DNA from: Pseudomonadota bacterium
GTDB taxonomy: Bacteria; Pseudomonadota; Gammaproteobacteria; Halothiobacillales; Halothiobacillaceae
NCBI GenBank assembly: GCA_021801265.1
Contig: JAJYYE010000001.1
Span: 62,001 to 126,000, forward strand
Length of the DNA stretch: 64,000 nt
Reading direction: 5' to 3'
Part shown: in pieces, positions 1-8,262 of the stretch
Layout of the letters: every line of letters starts with the position of its first letter
Position numbering within the stretch: position 1 is the first letter of the stretch
Notes under the pieces: model-generated
Databases searched by the model: none
Told to the model about the DNA's origin: nothing
What the model saw: only the letters and a program-made list of their open reading frames with translations
Made by a program: the position numbers and the translations under genes

Positions 1-39
1 CACTATTAACCGTAACGTATTGCCAAACATTTTCGCCAT
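1..39 (-). CDS. Start of a leftward gene cut by the window edge
   Basis: Reading leftward from an ATG at 39 the frame is open to the window edge and gives 13 codons (MAKMFGNTLRLIV). Just upstream lies GGGGTGAT, close to the canonical GAGGTGAT ribosome-binding sequence, with two bases before the ATG; this is the main support. The residues could begin a signal peptide (Lys near the start, then hydrophobic), but 13 codons cannot identify a product. Upstream lie a terminator-like hairpin and an array of 11-bp direct repeats that may control it. No function is assigned. Confidence 0.4.
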   Translation of the reverse strand, partial: MAKMFGNTLRLIV

Positions 40-75
40 AAATCACCCCGTCATTGATATGCCTGATAAAACAAA

Positions 76-102
76 AAGCAAGACAAATTAATAATCTTGC
101 TT
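76..102 (-). terminator. Terminator-like hairpin on the minus strand
   Basis: Arms AAGCAAGA (76-83) and TCTTGCTT (95-102) form a perfect 8-bp stem. Read leftward the stem is followed by a T-rich run (TTTTGTTTTAT). It could end transcripts of the three-gene envelope operon to the right, or act as an attenuator in the leader of the gene starting at 39. The stem has only three G-C pairs, so its strength is doubtful. Confidence 0.4.
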
Positions 103-115
103 AATGAGAGGAGAC

Positions 116-170
116 ACTATCAATAGTATTCATGAACTTTTCGTGAACTTTTTATGAACAAACGATGACA
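116..170 (-). promoter_or_regulatory. Array of four 11-bp direct repeats, Pho-box-like, with -10 candidates
   Basis: On the minus strand the hexamers TGTCAT (170-165), GTTCAT (159-154), GTTCAC (148-143) and GTTCAT (137-132) start exactly 11 bp apart with AT-rich spacers. Period-11 direct repeats are the usual binding pattern of PhoB/OmpR-family response regulators, and TGTCAT is the E. coli Pho-box half-site. Possible -10 elements follow at 128-123 (TACTAT) and 121-116 (GATAGT); the second is 10 bp beyond the last half-site, as at classical Pho promoters. The target would be the leftward gene at 39. The regulator is inferred. Confidence 0.4.
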
Positions 171-228
171 GCGCCGTGTTTATCTTAAAAACAGCCGCAT
201 GAATTGAATACCAGTCTATTTTGCGGAT

Positions 229-374
229 TTAACAGGCTGGTGAACACGTCATGAACGACGGCAAGACAAGGCGGAAATGGGCGAAAAACCGGAGTTTACA
301 CACAGTAAATGAGGATTTTTAGCCCATGTTCAGCGCCGTATTACCGAACGCAATTGTGTTCACCAGGCTGTTAA
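229..374. repeat. MITE-like foldback repeat of about 146 bp
   Basis: The ends are inverted repeats: 229-247 and 356-374 match at 18 of 19 positions when one is reverse-complemented, and both outer ends read TTAA. The interior is also palindromic: 278-299 and 305-326 pair at 16 of 22 positions around a 5-base loop, and the parts between show weaker pairing, so the whole element could fold into one long hairpin. There is no coding frame. The right-hand TTAA supplies the stop codon of the gene ending at 371. It looks like a non-autonomous mobile repeat; the family is not recognised and no second copy was seen here. Confidence 0.6.
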
Positions 375-1384
375 CGATCAGCGGGCGAAAGCAGCCGCCA
401 TGCGCGGCCACCCAGCATCATCAGAAATACAGGCAGTCCGGCAACCAAGTAAAAGTGATAAGTCATCAACCGCCACAACAGCAGTGAAAAACCAATACTC
501 GCCACATCCAAAAATGGGGCCAGCAAGGCTGCGTAACCCAACTCCACCCCACCTGCGCCGCCAGGTAATACGCTGATCTGACCAAACAGAAGCAAGACGC
601 CCTGTACCGCGAACAAATACGACCATGGCACCGAGGCACCAATCAAGCTAATGACCACCGCCAAAATACTGTAACGCAAGAGCCAGTGCGCGGCGCAAAA
701 CATAAATAGCAACAATAATTGCCAACGGGGCAACTGCAACACCAAACGTACGCCTTGCCGAAACTGCATGAGCCAACGCGCCAGACGCCGTTGCCGATGC
801 ACCGAGAGCCGGAAGGGATTCAACACGCGGCCCAACAACCGAATCAATAACCGATGCTGCCGCAACAGCAACCAAAACACCACCGCACCCAGGCCGAATA
901 GACTTAACGTCACGGCCACCAACCAAGCGGGATCGCTAAACCCACCGTGCAACGCCAGCGACAGCAGCGCCACCGGAAACGCCACCGCAAAAAACACCCC
1001 ATCCATGAAATGATCAATCGCATACATTGCCGCCGCATGAGCGGTACGAATGCCCTTTTGTTTCAACAAGGCCACATAGGTGAGTGCCCCGCCCGCACCC
1101 GCGGGCGATGCCGCGCCTGCAAATTCCGTGGCAATCACCGCGCCCAAGCGCCAGCCCGCTGGCAAGCGGCTGCCCATACCTTTCGCTAATATCTGCATCC
1201 GAAAACTATTGAATACCCAACCCAACAGAACCATGCCAATCATCAAGGCCAACCAGTCGGCCCGAATTTTCGGCAAATTTTGCAGTAAGCTGCGCCCACC
1301 CAAGAGAAACGGTACGGCGAGACTGGCGACAATCGCCAATGCCAGCATCCAAATCAGCCGACGTCGATGCCGGTTTAGCGCCAT
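371..1384 (-). CDS. Flippase-like integral membrane protein (UPF0104 / LPG synthase TM family)
   Basis: A 337-residue polytopic membrane protein with about eight hydrophobic segments, starting with an Arg-rich N-terminus (MALNRHRRR) and a first helix. Motifs such as EFAGAASPAGAGG, LPGGAGGVELGY and the final YHFYLVAG helix are typical of the membrane domain shared by UPF0104 proteins, MprF and AglD-like proteins, which handle lipids or lipid-linked glycans. I chose the ATG at 1384 because it overlaps the stop of the deacetylase gene by 10 bases; a longer frame to 1531 would run deep into that gene. Third gene of a leftward operon with a glycosyltransferase and a deacetylase, suggesting export or modification of a glycolipid. 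The substrate is unknown. Its stop codon lies in the end of the foldback repeat. Confidence 0.8.
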   Translation of the reverse strand: MALNRHRRRLIWMLALAIVASLAVPFLLGGRSLLQNLPKIRADWLALMIGMVLLGWVFNSFRMQILAKGMGSRLPAGWRLGAVIATEFAGAASPAGAGGALTYVALLKQKGIRTAHAAAMYAIDHFMDGVFFAVAFPVALLSLALHGGFSDPAWLVAVTLSLFGLGAVVFWLLLRQHRLLIRLLGRVLNPFRLSVHRQRRLARWLMQFRQGVRLVLQLPRWQLLLLFMFCAAHWLLRYSILAVVISLIGASVPWSYLFAVQGVLLLFGQISVLPGGAGGVELGYAALLAPFLDVASIGFSLLLWRLMTYHFYLVAGLPVFLMMLGGRAWRLLSPADR

Positions 1385-2244
1385 GTCACCGCGCTCAATG
1401 GTGCGGGGATTGATGCCTCCCCGTTTGAGGCACCCGAACTCGACCAAACGAGGCGTGATTTGGTCACTGCAGGACGCTCGGCCACTACCGCTGCCAACGC
1501 GTTCTGCCAGAACAGCACGGCCTGTGGCCAATCGGCGTCGACGGGATGCAACCCTAAGCGAATCGGGGTATTTTGCCGCGCCGGATTGAATAATTGGCGC
1601 AACAACCGTTCGTTATAAATTTTCGATAACTGCCGCCGCCATGCCGCACGCACGCTCCAGACCAACGAGGTGGCGGCAGTTTCATGATTAATGCGCAGAT
1701 CAATCAATCCCGTACGCGTGGCATACCAATCAAAACCCAATTGCGCCAGGGCTTCTTGAGTACCGCAACTGGTGAGCCAAGCGGGCGCGACAAATCCGCG
1801 TGCTGCCCAGCCGCAGGCAGTCAGCTCATCGCGGCCTTGCGTCAATAAATGCAGTGCGGTGGGTGTATCTAATCGGGCAAATTCCCCTTCAGTGGTGTAA
1901 ATGCGCCGCCGAACCCAATCCACCGGTCCGGTTACCGGCTGATTATCGGCGTGATGGTAGCCATGCAGCACCACTTCATCACCCAAGGCGAGGCGACTAT
2001 CCAGCCAGGCACGAAATTGCCGATGTTCCGCCAGGGGCGAATCGCCATGATAACGCGGCACCACCAGCAAGGTGACGGGCATCGGGCCATGGGGGGTAAT
2101 CATGGGGGCAAGTGCACCCAGCAGCGCCATGCAGCGTGCGTGTGTTCTCGGCGCCACATCATGCAGCACTAACGCCGCTGGCGCCCGTGAACAGGCAAGC
2201 AAGCCAGCCTGTGGATTAGCGTTTGAATGAACCGGTGAATTCAT
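1375..2244 (-). CDS. DUF2334-family polysaccharide deacetylase-like protein
   Basis: A 289-residue protein with the NodB-like deacetylase signature: an early His-Asp pair in LVLHDVAP (about residues 26-33), which in this fold gives the catalytic base and a metal ligand, and LHGYHH (about 93-98), the second metal-binding motif. The core resembles DUF2334 proteins, which are predicted to remove acetyl groups from sugars. No signal peptide is evident, so it probably acts in the cytoplasm on a nucleotide- or lipid-linked sugar. It overlaps the glycosyltransferase gene by ATGA (2241-2244) and the membrane-protein gene by 10 bases, so the three are translationally coupled. The substrate is inferred only as a glycolipid intermediate. 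Confidence 0.78.
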   Translation of the reverse strand: MNSPVHSNANPQAGLLACSRAPAALVLHDVAPRTHARCMALLGALAPMITPHGPMPVTLLVVPRYHGDSPLAEHRQFRAWLDSRLALGDEVVLHGYHHADNQPVTGPVDWVRRRIYTTEGEFARLDTPTALHLLTQGRDELTACGWAARGFVAPAWLTSCGTQEALAQLGFDWYATRTGLIDLRINHETAATSLVWSVRAAWRRQLSKIYNERLLRQLFNPARQNTPIRLGLHPVDADWPQAVLFWQNALAAVVAERPAVTKSRLVWSSSGASNGEASIPAPLSAVTWR

Positions 2245-3377
2245 GGATGAACTTCCATTGAGGCGGGTTCAATCACACCACGGTGCCGCAGTTGGCGCAA
2301 GTCGGTGAACAAGTGCTCAAACCGGGCTGACCACGCAAACTGTGCCACCACCCGCGCCCGTGCCGCTGCGCCCAATGCAGCCGGGTTGCGGGCGAATACA
2401 GAGTCCACTGCCATCGCAAACGATGCCGGATTATTGGGAATAGCCAACGCGCCCACCGAATCATCCACCAGTTCCGGTACTGCACCGCCATTCACGCCAA
2501 TCACCGGTAGGCCCGCCGCCATGCCTTCGGCAATCACCAGACCAAAGGTTTCCTGATCGCCCGCATGCACTAAGGCGTCACCGCTCGCCAGTAACCCCGC
2601 CAATACCTGCGGATCGGCCACAAAATCCACCACGGTAAGCGCGATGTCCGCCGGACGCGGCATATCGGGGCCGATTAACAGCAAGTGATAGGGCGCACCC
2701 AAGCGCCGCATCGCATCGAATAATACCGAGAGGTTTTTCTCAATCGCATTGCGCCCGGCGTAGACCAAAAGCCGTGCATCGGCCGGAATGCCAAGTGTCG
2801 CACGCATCAACGGATCGCAACGCCCAGGGTTGAACAACTCCGTATCCACACCCAAAGGTTGCGTGCTCACCCGGTTTAACCCCAAGTCGCGCAAACGCTC
2901 CGTCATAATCTGGCTGGGCGCGAATACCCAATCGTATTGCGCGTACAAATGCTGGATATACCTTTGAATCGGCGCACTCGTCCAGCCACCAAACCGCAAG
3001 GCAGTCATCCGCATTAAGTCGGAATGGAAAAACCCTACCACAGGAATATCAAGCCGACGCCCCGCTCGCACCGCGGCCCAAGCCAAACGGTAGGGGTCGC
3101 CAGCCTCGATCACATCGGGTTTGAGTTCGGTGAGCACATCAATCCAGGGCTGCACCCGCAGTGGAAACCGATAACCCTTGCCTGCCAGCAAGGGGAAAGC
3201 AGGCACCGTGACCGTGGTCAACGCGCCTTCGTCTCGACGGGAAAACTGCGCACCCGGTACCACCAAGCTATGCCGCAAGCCGATATTCGCGGCGCAATAC
3301 GCCCGCTTGGCCAAAATATACCGGCGCACCCCGCCAGAAGCGGGCCCCCAAAACATCGTAATATCTGTTAAATGCAC
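2241..3377 (-). CDS. GT4-family glycosyltransferase
   Basis: A 378-residue retaining glycosyltransferase of the GT4 (GT-B fold) family. The N-terminal domain has a Gly-rich acceptor loop (WGPASGGVRRY); the C-terminal donor-sugar domain has LVYAGRNAIEKNLSVL (about 210-225) and the E-x7-E signature in FGLVIAEGMAAGLPVIGV (about 283-300), with GDQETFGL just before it. It resembles enzymes that mannosylate or glucosylate lipids. The likely start is GTG at 3377; the next in-frame ATG is at 3356, and neither has a strong ribosome site. First gene of a coupled operon with a deacetylase and a flippase-like protein, so it probably starts a small glycolipid pathway. Confidence 0.85.
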   Translation of the reverse strand: MHLTDITMFWGPASGGVRRYILAKRAYCAANIGLRHSLVVPGAQFSRRDEGALTTVTVPAFPLLAGKGYRFPLRVQPWIDVLTELKPDVIEAGDPYRLAWAAVRAGRRLDIPVVGFFHSDLMRMTALRFGGWTSAPIQRYIQHLYAQYDWVFAPSQIMTERLRDLGLNRVSTQPLGVDTELFNPGRCDPLMRATLGIPADARLLVYAGRNAIEKNLSVLFDAMRRLGAPYHLLLIGPDMPRPADIALTVVDFVADPQVLAGLLASGDALVHAGDQETFGLVIAEGMAAGLPVIGVNGGAVPELVDDSVGALAIPNNPASFAMAVDSVFARNPAALGAAARARVVAQFAWSARFEHLFTDLRQLRHRGVIEPASMEVHP

Positions 3378-3489
3378 GTTGTGCTCGTTCGTCCGTTATT
3401 ATGAGAGTTAAGACCGCCATCTGAGCACTGTCTTCAAGAGATGTTCCGATGACCGTATCAAAGGAGGCATCATGCCACACGCGAGCGCA

Positions 3490-5607
3490 TCACCCCGAAC
3501 GACGCTGCACGGATTCAACAGCAGACAAACCTTGCAAACGTTTAACCAAGCCCGCCGCATCCACGGCACCCGGTAACTCAAGTTGCAGCGCCACATCGGT
3601 TAGCCCGCTGTTACGCTCCAAGCGGCTGCGACTTTCCACAATACGCGCTTTAAATGGCACGAGTATGGGGCCGAGATCAGACCAAAAACGCGCCATGTCC
3701 TCCACCAAAACATCTAACCGCAGCGTTTGCGCCCAGGATGCCTGATGGCTGGGCCAATCCACCGCCAAAATTCGTTCAGGAAATTGCTGCGCCAAATGGT
3801 TGAGGTTGGCGCAGTCTTGCTTATGCAGGCTTAACCCTTGGCCACGCGTAATGAATGCCTGTACCACATCACCGGGGCGCGGATGGCAACACCCCGCCGG
3901 ATGCGCTTTCATGCCATCAAGCGATAAGCCCATGCCGGGGGATTGATCCAAAAACACAGGGGCTTTGGCATCGATGGCATGTTCCGGTTTAAGAATCCCC
4001 CGCGCAGTTTTAAGCAAGGTAGCGGCATCAATTCGATGTTGTCCGACGGCATCGAACAAAGCTTCTTCACTTTTCAACCGCAACGCCGCCAAAAGCTGGA
4101 TACGCGCATTGCGATTGAACCCCAGCCGGCGAAAGAGTCGATCACAATGCGCCTCACCTGATTCCCGCGCCACCGATTGATCCAGATGATGAAACCAATT
4201 GCGCACTTTGGCCCGCGCACTCGCCGAATGTAAAAATCCGGCATTGGCTAACGCCCATTCCCGGCTGGGCGCGGGCGTCGGGTGGGTGAGAATTTCCACC
4301 CGATCGGCCTGGCTCAGCACGGTTTTCAGCGGCACAATCTGACCGTTAATTTTTGCGCCTTTGCAGCGATGCCCCACGAGGGTATGCACCCGGTAAGCGT
4401 AATCAAGCACGGTCGAGCCTTGGGGGAGCGCAAAAATATCCCCTTCAGGCGTGAACACATACACAGTCGCAGCCATGGGCGCCGCCGGGCCACCTGCGGC
4501 CAGCGCTTGGCGCAAGCGGTTTAACTCCGCCATGAACGGGTCTTCGCCGCCCGAATCCCCCGGCTTTTGGCCGCCTTCTTTATAGCGCCAGTGCGCGGCC
4601 ACCCCAAGCTCGGCCTGCTCGTGCATGGCACGGGTGCGAATTTGCACTTCAACCGCTTTGTCATCCCGGGTCCGCACAGCGGTGTGCAGCGATTGATATC
4701 CGTTGTCTTTGGGGCGCGCAATGTAATCGTCGTACTCGCTGTCAATCGGCGTATATACATGATGCACCACGCTCAATGCGGCATAGCAATCGGCCAGGGT
4801 ATCTACTTCTACCCGCAAAGCGCGCACATCAAACAAGGCATCAAAACTCAATTTTTTGCGTTGCATCTTGCCCCAAATGCTGTAGATATGTTTGGGGCGG
4901 CCATAGACCTTGGCGGTGATGCCGGCCGCGTGCAACGCCGATTCCAACACCGTTCGCACCTGCTGTAAATACGCTTCGCGCTCATCGCGCCGCTCATCGA
5001 GCAAACTCGCAATTCGCTTATAGGTCGCCGGCTCCAGATGGCGGAAGGCTAAATCTTCCAGCTCCCACTTGATTTGCCCCAAACCCAAACGATGTGCAAT
5101 CGGCGCATAGACATCCAACGTTTCCGCGGCAATTTGGCGGCGCTTGTCTGAATCGGGCTCAAAAGCCAAGCCGCGCAAACGTTCCAGCCGATGAACCAAC
5201 TGAATCATCATCACCCGCACATCGCTGATCGCGCTCAACAATAAACGGCGTAAATTCTCAACCCAGTCTGCGGATTGTTCACTGCGATATTGCTCTCCCA
5301 GCTGCAGCAAACCCTGCATCTGTGCCACGCGATCGGCCACGACAGCGCCAAATTGGGCAATCAACGCAGCATGATCCACCTGCCCCAGCAAGCGGGGATC
5401 CGACACAATACACGCGATGAGCGTATCCCGATCCGCGCCGATTTCGAGCAAAACCAACGCCGCCCGCGGCCCTCGAGCCCGCGTGACGTTGCCATCCCAC
5501 ACCGCGCCCGCCATTTGGCAAGCCGCTTGAATTTGGGCATCACCCGCCGTCAGCATGCGCAGCTCTTCACACAGCGATTCGTTCGACGCATCTAGGGCAT
5601 ACCGCAT
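3490..5607 (-). CDS. relA: RelA-type (p)ppGpp synthetase
   Basis: A 705-residue long RelA/SpoT homologue; E. coli RelA has 744. It transfers pyrophosphate from ATP to GDP or GTP when uncharged tRNA sits on the ribosome. Order: a degenerate HD domain (about 1-180) where the usual HDxxED is replaced by the VSDPRLL region, so hydrolysis is not expected; the synthetase domain (about 210-330) with YGRPKHIYSIWGK and EYDDYIARPKDNGYQSLHT, the acidic EYDD corresponding to EFDD of monofunctional RelA; a TGS domain (about 385-450); an AGCCHP zinc-finger-like motif (about 572-577); and a C-terminal ACT/RRM region. The HD loss and EYDD favour RelA over SpoT. It is 112 bp upstream of the glycosyltransferase gene on the same strand. 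Confidence 0.93.
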   Translation of the reverse strand: MRYALDASNESLCEELRMLTAGDAQIQAACQMAGAVWDGNVTRARGPRAALVLLEIGADRDTLIACIVSDPRLLGQVDHAALIAQFGAVVADRVAQMQGLLQLGEQYRSEQSADWVENLRRLLLSAISDVRVMMIQLVHRLERLRGLAFEPDSDKRRQIAAETLDVYAPIAHRLGLGQIKWELEDLAFRHLEPATYKRIASLLDERRDEREAYLQQVRTVLESALHAAGITAKVYGRPKHIYSIWGKMQRKKLSFDALFDVRALRVEVDTLADCYAALSVVHHVYTPIDSEYDDYIARPKDNGYQSLHTAVRTRDDKAVEVQIRTRAMHEQAELGVAAHWRYKEGGQKPGDSGGEDPFMAELNRLRQALAAGGPAAPMAATVYVFTPEGDIFALPQGSTVLDYAYRVHTLVGHRCKGAKINGQIVPLKTVLSQADRVEILTHPTPAPSREWALANAGFLHSASARAKVRNWFHHLDQSVARESGEAHCDRLFRRLGFNRNARIQLLAALRLKSEEALFDAVGQHRIDAATLLKTARGILKPEHAIDAKAPVFLDQSPGMGLSLDGMKAHPAGCCHPRPGDVVQAFITRGQGLSLHKQDCANLNHLAQQFPERILAVDWPSHQASWAQTLRLDVLVEDMARFWSDLGPILVPFKARIVESRSRLERNSGLTDVALQLELPGAVDAAGLVKRLQGLSAVESVQRRSG

Positions 5608-5799
5608 ACATCAACTCTCAGACAACCCAATGCCTCACATCAAGGCATCACACAAGGTCTTTAAAATACACCACAATCAAATTGTCATACTACACTGGCT
5701 TCATGCAGACGCAGAAACCGCAGATCACCCCGATTTTATGGTCTAATCCGATCTCTCATTACGCGGACTCAATGCCGCCTTCTCTGGAGCCAGACAACC

Positions 5800-6510
5800 A
5801 TGTCTACCCCTGAAAATTTTGATTTGCACGCTGAACATCACCGCGTTAACCGTAACTCGTGGTTGCGGGCGTCGGTCATGGGCGCCAACGATGGTATCGT
5901 ATCTGTATCCAGCCTGATGCTGGGTTTTATCGCCTCAAATGCCGACAACCACACCATCCTGCTGGCAGGCTTGGCCGGCCTTGTCGCCGGTGCCATGTCG
6001 ATGGCCGCCGGTGAGTATGTTTCAGTCCAATCGCAAAAAGATACCGAACAAGCCGATTTGGCACAGGAAGCACATGAAATTAAAAATAACTTTGACTTTG
6101 AACGCCGCGAACTGAGTGCCATTTATGTTGAGCGTGGCTTATCCCAACCGCTTGCCGATCAGGTGGCCACAGAATTAATGGCACATGATGCCCTGGGTTC
6201 CCATGCGCGGGATGAACTCGGATTACATGAAATTAGCCGCGCCCGTCCAATGCAAGCCGCCCTATCATCGGCCGCCGCCTTCTCCGTTGGCGCAGGAATG
6301 CCACTGCTTACCGCCCTGCTAATACCGCAAGCCTGGTTATTTGGCGGGGTGATTGCCATGACCCTGTTGGCGCTGGTAATCCTGGGCAGTCTGGCCGCGT
6401 GGACCGGCGGTGCATCCATGGTACGCGGGGCTTCGCGGGTTCTGAGTTGGGGCGCCCTGGCCATGGCGGCCACCTCGGTTATCGGTCATTTTTTCGGCAT
6501 CAGTGTTTAG
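5800..6510 (+). CDS. VIT1/CCC1-family iron or manganese transporter
   Basis: A 236-residue membrane protein of the VIT1/CCC1 (DUF125) family, which exports Fe2+ or Mn2+ from the cytoplasm. After a polar N-terminus (about 22 residues) come a helix ending in GANDGIVSVSSLMLGF, a typical family motif, then AGLAGLVAGAMSMAAGEYVS, where Met and Glu residues line the metal path. The hydrophilic middle (about 80-145) is rich in Glu and His, as expected for the metal-binding domain between helices 2 and 3, followed by three more helices. A GGAG sits about 10 bases before the ATG. It is a single gene with tRNA-Gly downstream. The family call is firm; the choice of metal is not visible. Confidence 0.88.
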   Translation: MSTPENFDLHAEHHRVNRNSWLRASVMGANDGIVSVSSLMLGFIASNADNHTILLAGLAGLVAGAMSMAAGEYVSVQSQKDTEQADLAQEAHEIKNNFDFERRELSAIYVERGLSQPLADQVATELMAHDALGSHARDELGLHEISRARPMQAALSSAAAFSVGAGMPLLTALLIPQAWLFGGVIAMTLLALVILGSLAAWTGGASMVRGASRVLSWGALAMAATSVIGHFFGISV

Positions 6511-6525
6511 AGAGATCCTTAGCCC

Positions 6526-6555
6526 TTGCCAGCAGGTTAGGGTTGCACTGATAAT
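6526..6555 (+). promoter_or_regulatory. Promoter of tRNA-Gly
   Basis: TTGCCA (6526-6531), an 18-bp spacer and GATAAT (6550-6555) form a sigma70-like promoter. Transcription would begin near 6562, just before the mature tRNA 5' end at 6566, which fits a tRNA gene with a very short leader. Confidence 0.5.
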
Positions 6556-6565
6556 GCAGGGCTTC

Positions 6566-6639
6566 GCGGGTGTAGTTCAATGGTAGAACTTTAGCTTCCC
6601 AAGCTAATAGCGAGGGTTCGATTCCCTTCACCCGCTCCA
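6566..6639 (+). tRNA. glyU: tRNA-Gly (anticodon CCC)
   Basis: The acceptor arms GCGGGTG and CACCCGC pair fully. The anticodon stem TTAGC/GCTAA encloses the loop TTCCCAA, giving anticodon CCC (reads GGG). The T arm has GGTTCGATTCC, the discriminator is T as usual for glycine tRNAs, and CCA is encoded. The sequence closely resembles E. coli tRNA-Gly(CCC), whose gene is glyU. Confidence 0.96.
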
Positions 6640-6731
6640 AATTCTGGGCTGTATACCTGCCATAAATCATCGGCAAAATCCGAGTCCAACAGCGATACTT
6701 AATCGCACAAAAACCATTCGAGAGTGTAATT

Positions 6732-7829
6732 TTGCCTCACACGGATTGCATCATCATCGGTAGCGGAATAGCCGGATTAGCCACTGCCCTGCGACTGCGG
6801 CAAGCGGGCTTTAGCGTCACCATCCTGGAGCGCGAAAGAATTGGCCGCGAGGCTTCATGGGCCGGTGGCGGCATATTGTGCCCCCTCTACGCTTGGCGCT
6901 ACCCGGAACCGGTAATGCGACTGGCAGCAGCGGGCATGGCACGTTACCCCGCCTTCATTAGTGAATTATTAGACACGCAAACAACTGACCCTGAGTTTTT
7001 CACCAGTGGGATGTTGATTCTTGATCCGGTGGATAACGCGCATGATGCCAACGCCATTTCAGCATGGGCAGAGCAGTACACTTACCCGCATCAATGGCAA
7101 GCAGCCGAAGACCATTTCCCGCATTTACCGCACGACAATTCGCTGTGGTTGCCGCAAATTAATACCGTGCGCAATCCCCGCTTGCTACGGGCGTTAATCG
7201 AAGCGGTGCGCCAAGCGGACGTGACCATTTTAGAGTATCAACCCGCCCGAGAACTCCGTGTTGCGCAACAGCGCGTGATTGGCGTGCGGTGCGATAGTGC
7301 AACACATCACGCAGAACATGTGATTGTGACGGCGGGCGCGTGGTCTGGCTCATTGGTGCCGGGTTTAAGCCCCGCACATATCTTCCCGATTCGGGGACAG
7401 ATGATTCGATTTGATACAGCGCCATCCGCCGGGTTAAAAACCATCCTGCTGGATGAGGGTATTTATTTGATTCCGCGTCAGGATGGCTCCGTGGTGGTGG
7501 GCTCCACGGTCGAGCATGTGGGATTTGATAAACACAACACCGAGGAAGCGATTCATCATCTGCATCGCAAGGCCGTCGAGCTATGGCCGAATTTGGCCCA
7601 TACGCCCATCGCACAACAGTGGTCGGGCTTACGTCCCGGCACGCAAGATGAAATCCCGTATCTTGCTGCGCATCCGGATATTGCAGGTTTATGGATAGGT
7701 ACCGGCTTTTATCGCAATGGGCTGGCAATGGCGCCCGCCGTGGCGGAAATCATGGCGGATTTAATTCAGGGGCGACCGACAATGATGGATTTACACGACT
7801 ACCGGATTGATCGCCCTACGCCGTTCTAA
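6732..7829 (+). CDS. thiO: Glycine oxidase ThiO-type FAD-dependent oxidoreductase
   Basis: A 365-residue FAD protein of the DAO family. The N-terminus carries the Rossmann dinucleotide motif CIIIGSGIAGLATALRLRQ followed by an acidic strand end (LERE), then EASWAGGGILCPLYAWRY, a segment typical of glycine oxidases, and near the C-terminus WSGLRPGTQDEIPYLA and GTGFYRNGLAMAPA, which contact FAD. ThiO oxidises glycine to the imine used for the thiazole ring of thiamine. No other thiamine gene is nearby, so it stands alone. The start is TTG at 6732, the only in-frame start that keeps the FAD motif near the N-terminus. It converges with glnB. Confidence 0.88.
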   Translation: MPHTDCIIIGSGIAGLATALRLRQAGFSVTILERERIGREASWAGGGILCPLYAWRYPEPVMRLAAAGMARYPAFISELLDTQTTDPEFFTSGMLILDPVDNAHDANAISAWAEQYTYPHQWQAAEDHFPHLPHDNSLWLPQINTVRNPRLLRALIEAVRQADVTILEYQPARELRVAQQRVIGVRCDSATHHAEHVIVTAGAWSGSLVPGLSPAHIFPIRGQMIRFDTAPSAGLKTILLDEGIYLIPRQDGSVVVGSTVEHVGFDKHNTEEAIHHLHRKAVELWPNLAHTPIAQQWSGLRPGTQDEIPYLAAHPDIAGLWIGTGFYRNGLAMAPAVAEIMADLIQGRPTMMDLHDYRIDRPTPF

Positions 7830-7887
7830 CGCATCTTCGCAGCGCGTTGCGCCACAGCCCCGCTTTAGTGCGTCATTGAGCAGGCTC

Positions 7888-8235
<348 letters not shown>

Positions 8236-8262
8236 CTAATTGTGTTCGAGTTCAGGGGGATA

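Larger units (their letters stand above)
40..370. other. Gene-free stretch holding repeats and signals
   Basis: No convincing coding frame lies between the leftward gene start at 39 and the stop of the membrane-protein gene at 371. The stretch holds a hairpin followed by a T-run on the minus strand (76-102), four direct repeats spaced 11 bp (132-170), an AT-rich segment (171-228), and most of a foldback repeat element (229-374). All four are listed separately. Confidence 0.7.

Noticed and set aside
1080-1589. Rightward open frame of 169 codons opposite the flippase and deacetylase genes
   Set aside because: It is antisense to two well-supported genes, is very rich in Pro, Arg and Ala, and shows no domain.
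3449-3745. Rightward open frame of 98 codons opposite the relA 3' end
   Set aside because: It runs antisense through conserved relA coding sequence and has the Arg/Ser/Thr-rich composition of a frame shadow.
3490-5607. Bifunctional SpoT instead of RelA
   Set aside because: The HD hydrolase motif is lost and the synthetase has the acidic EYDD loop of monofunctional RelA.
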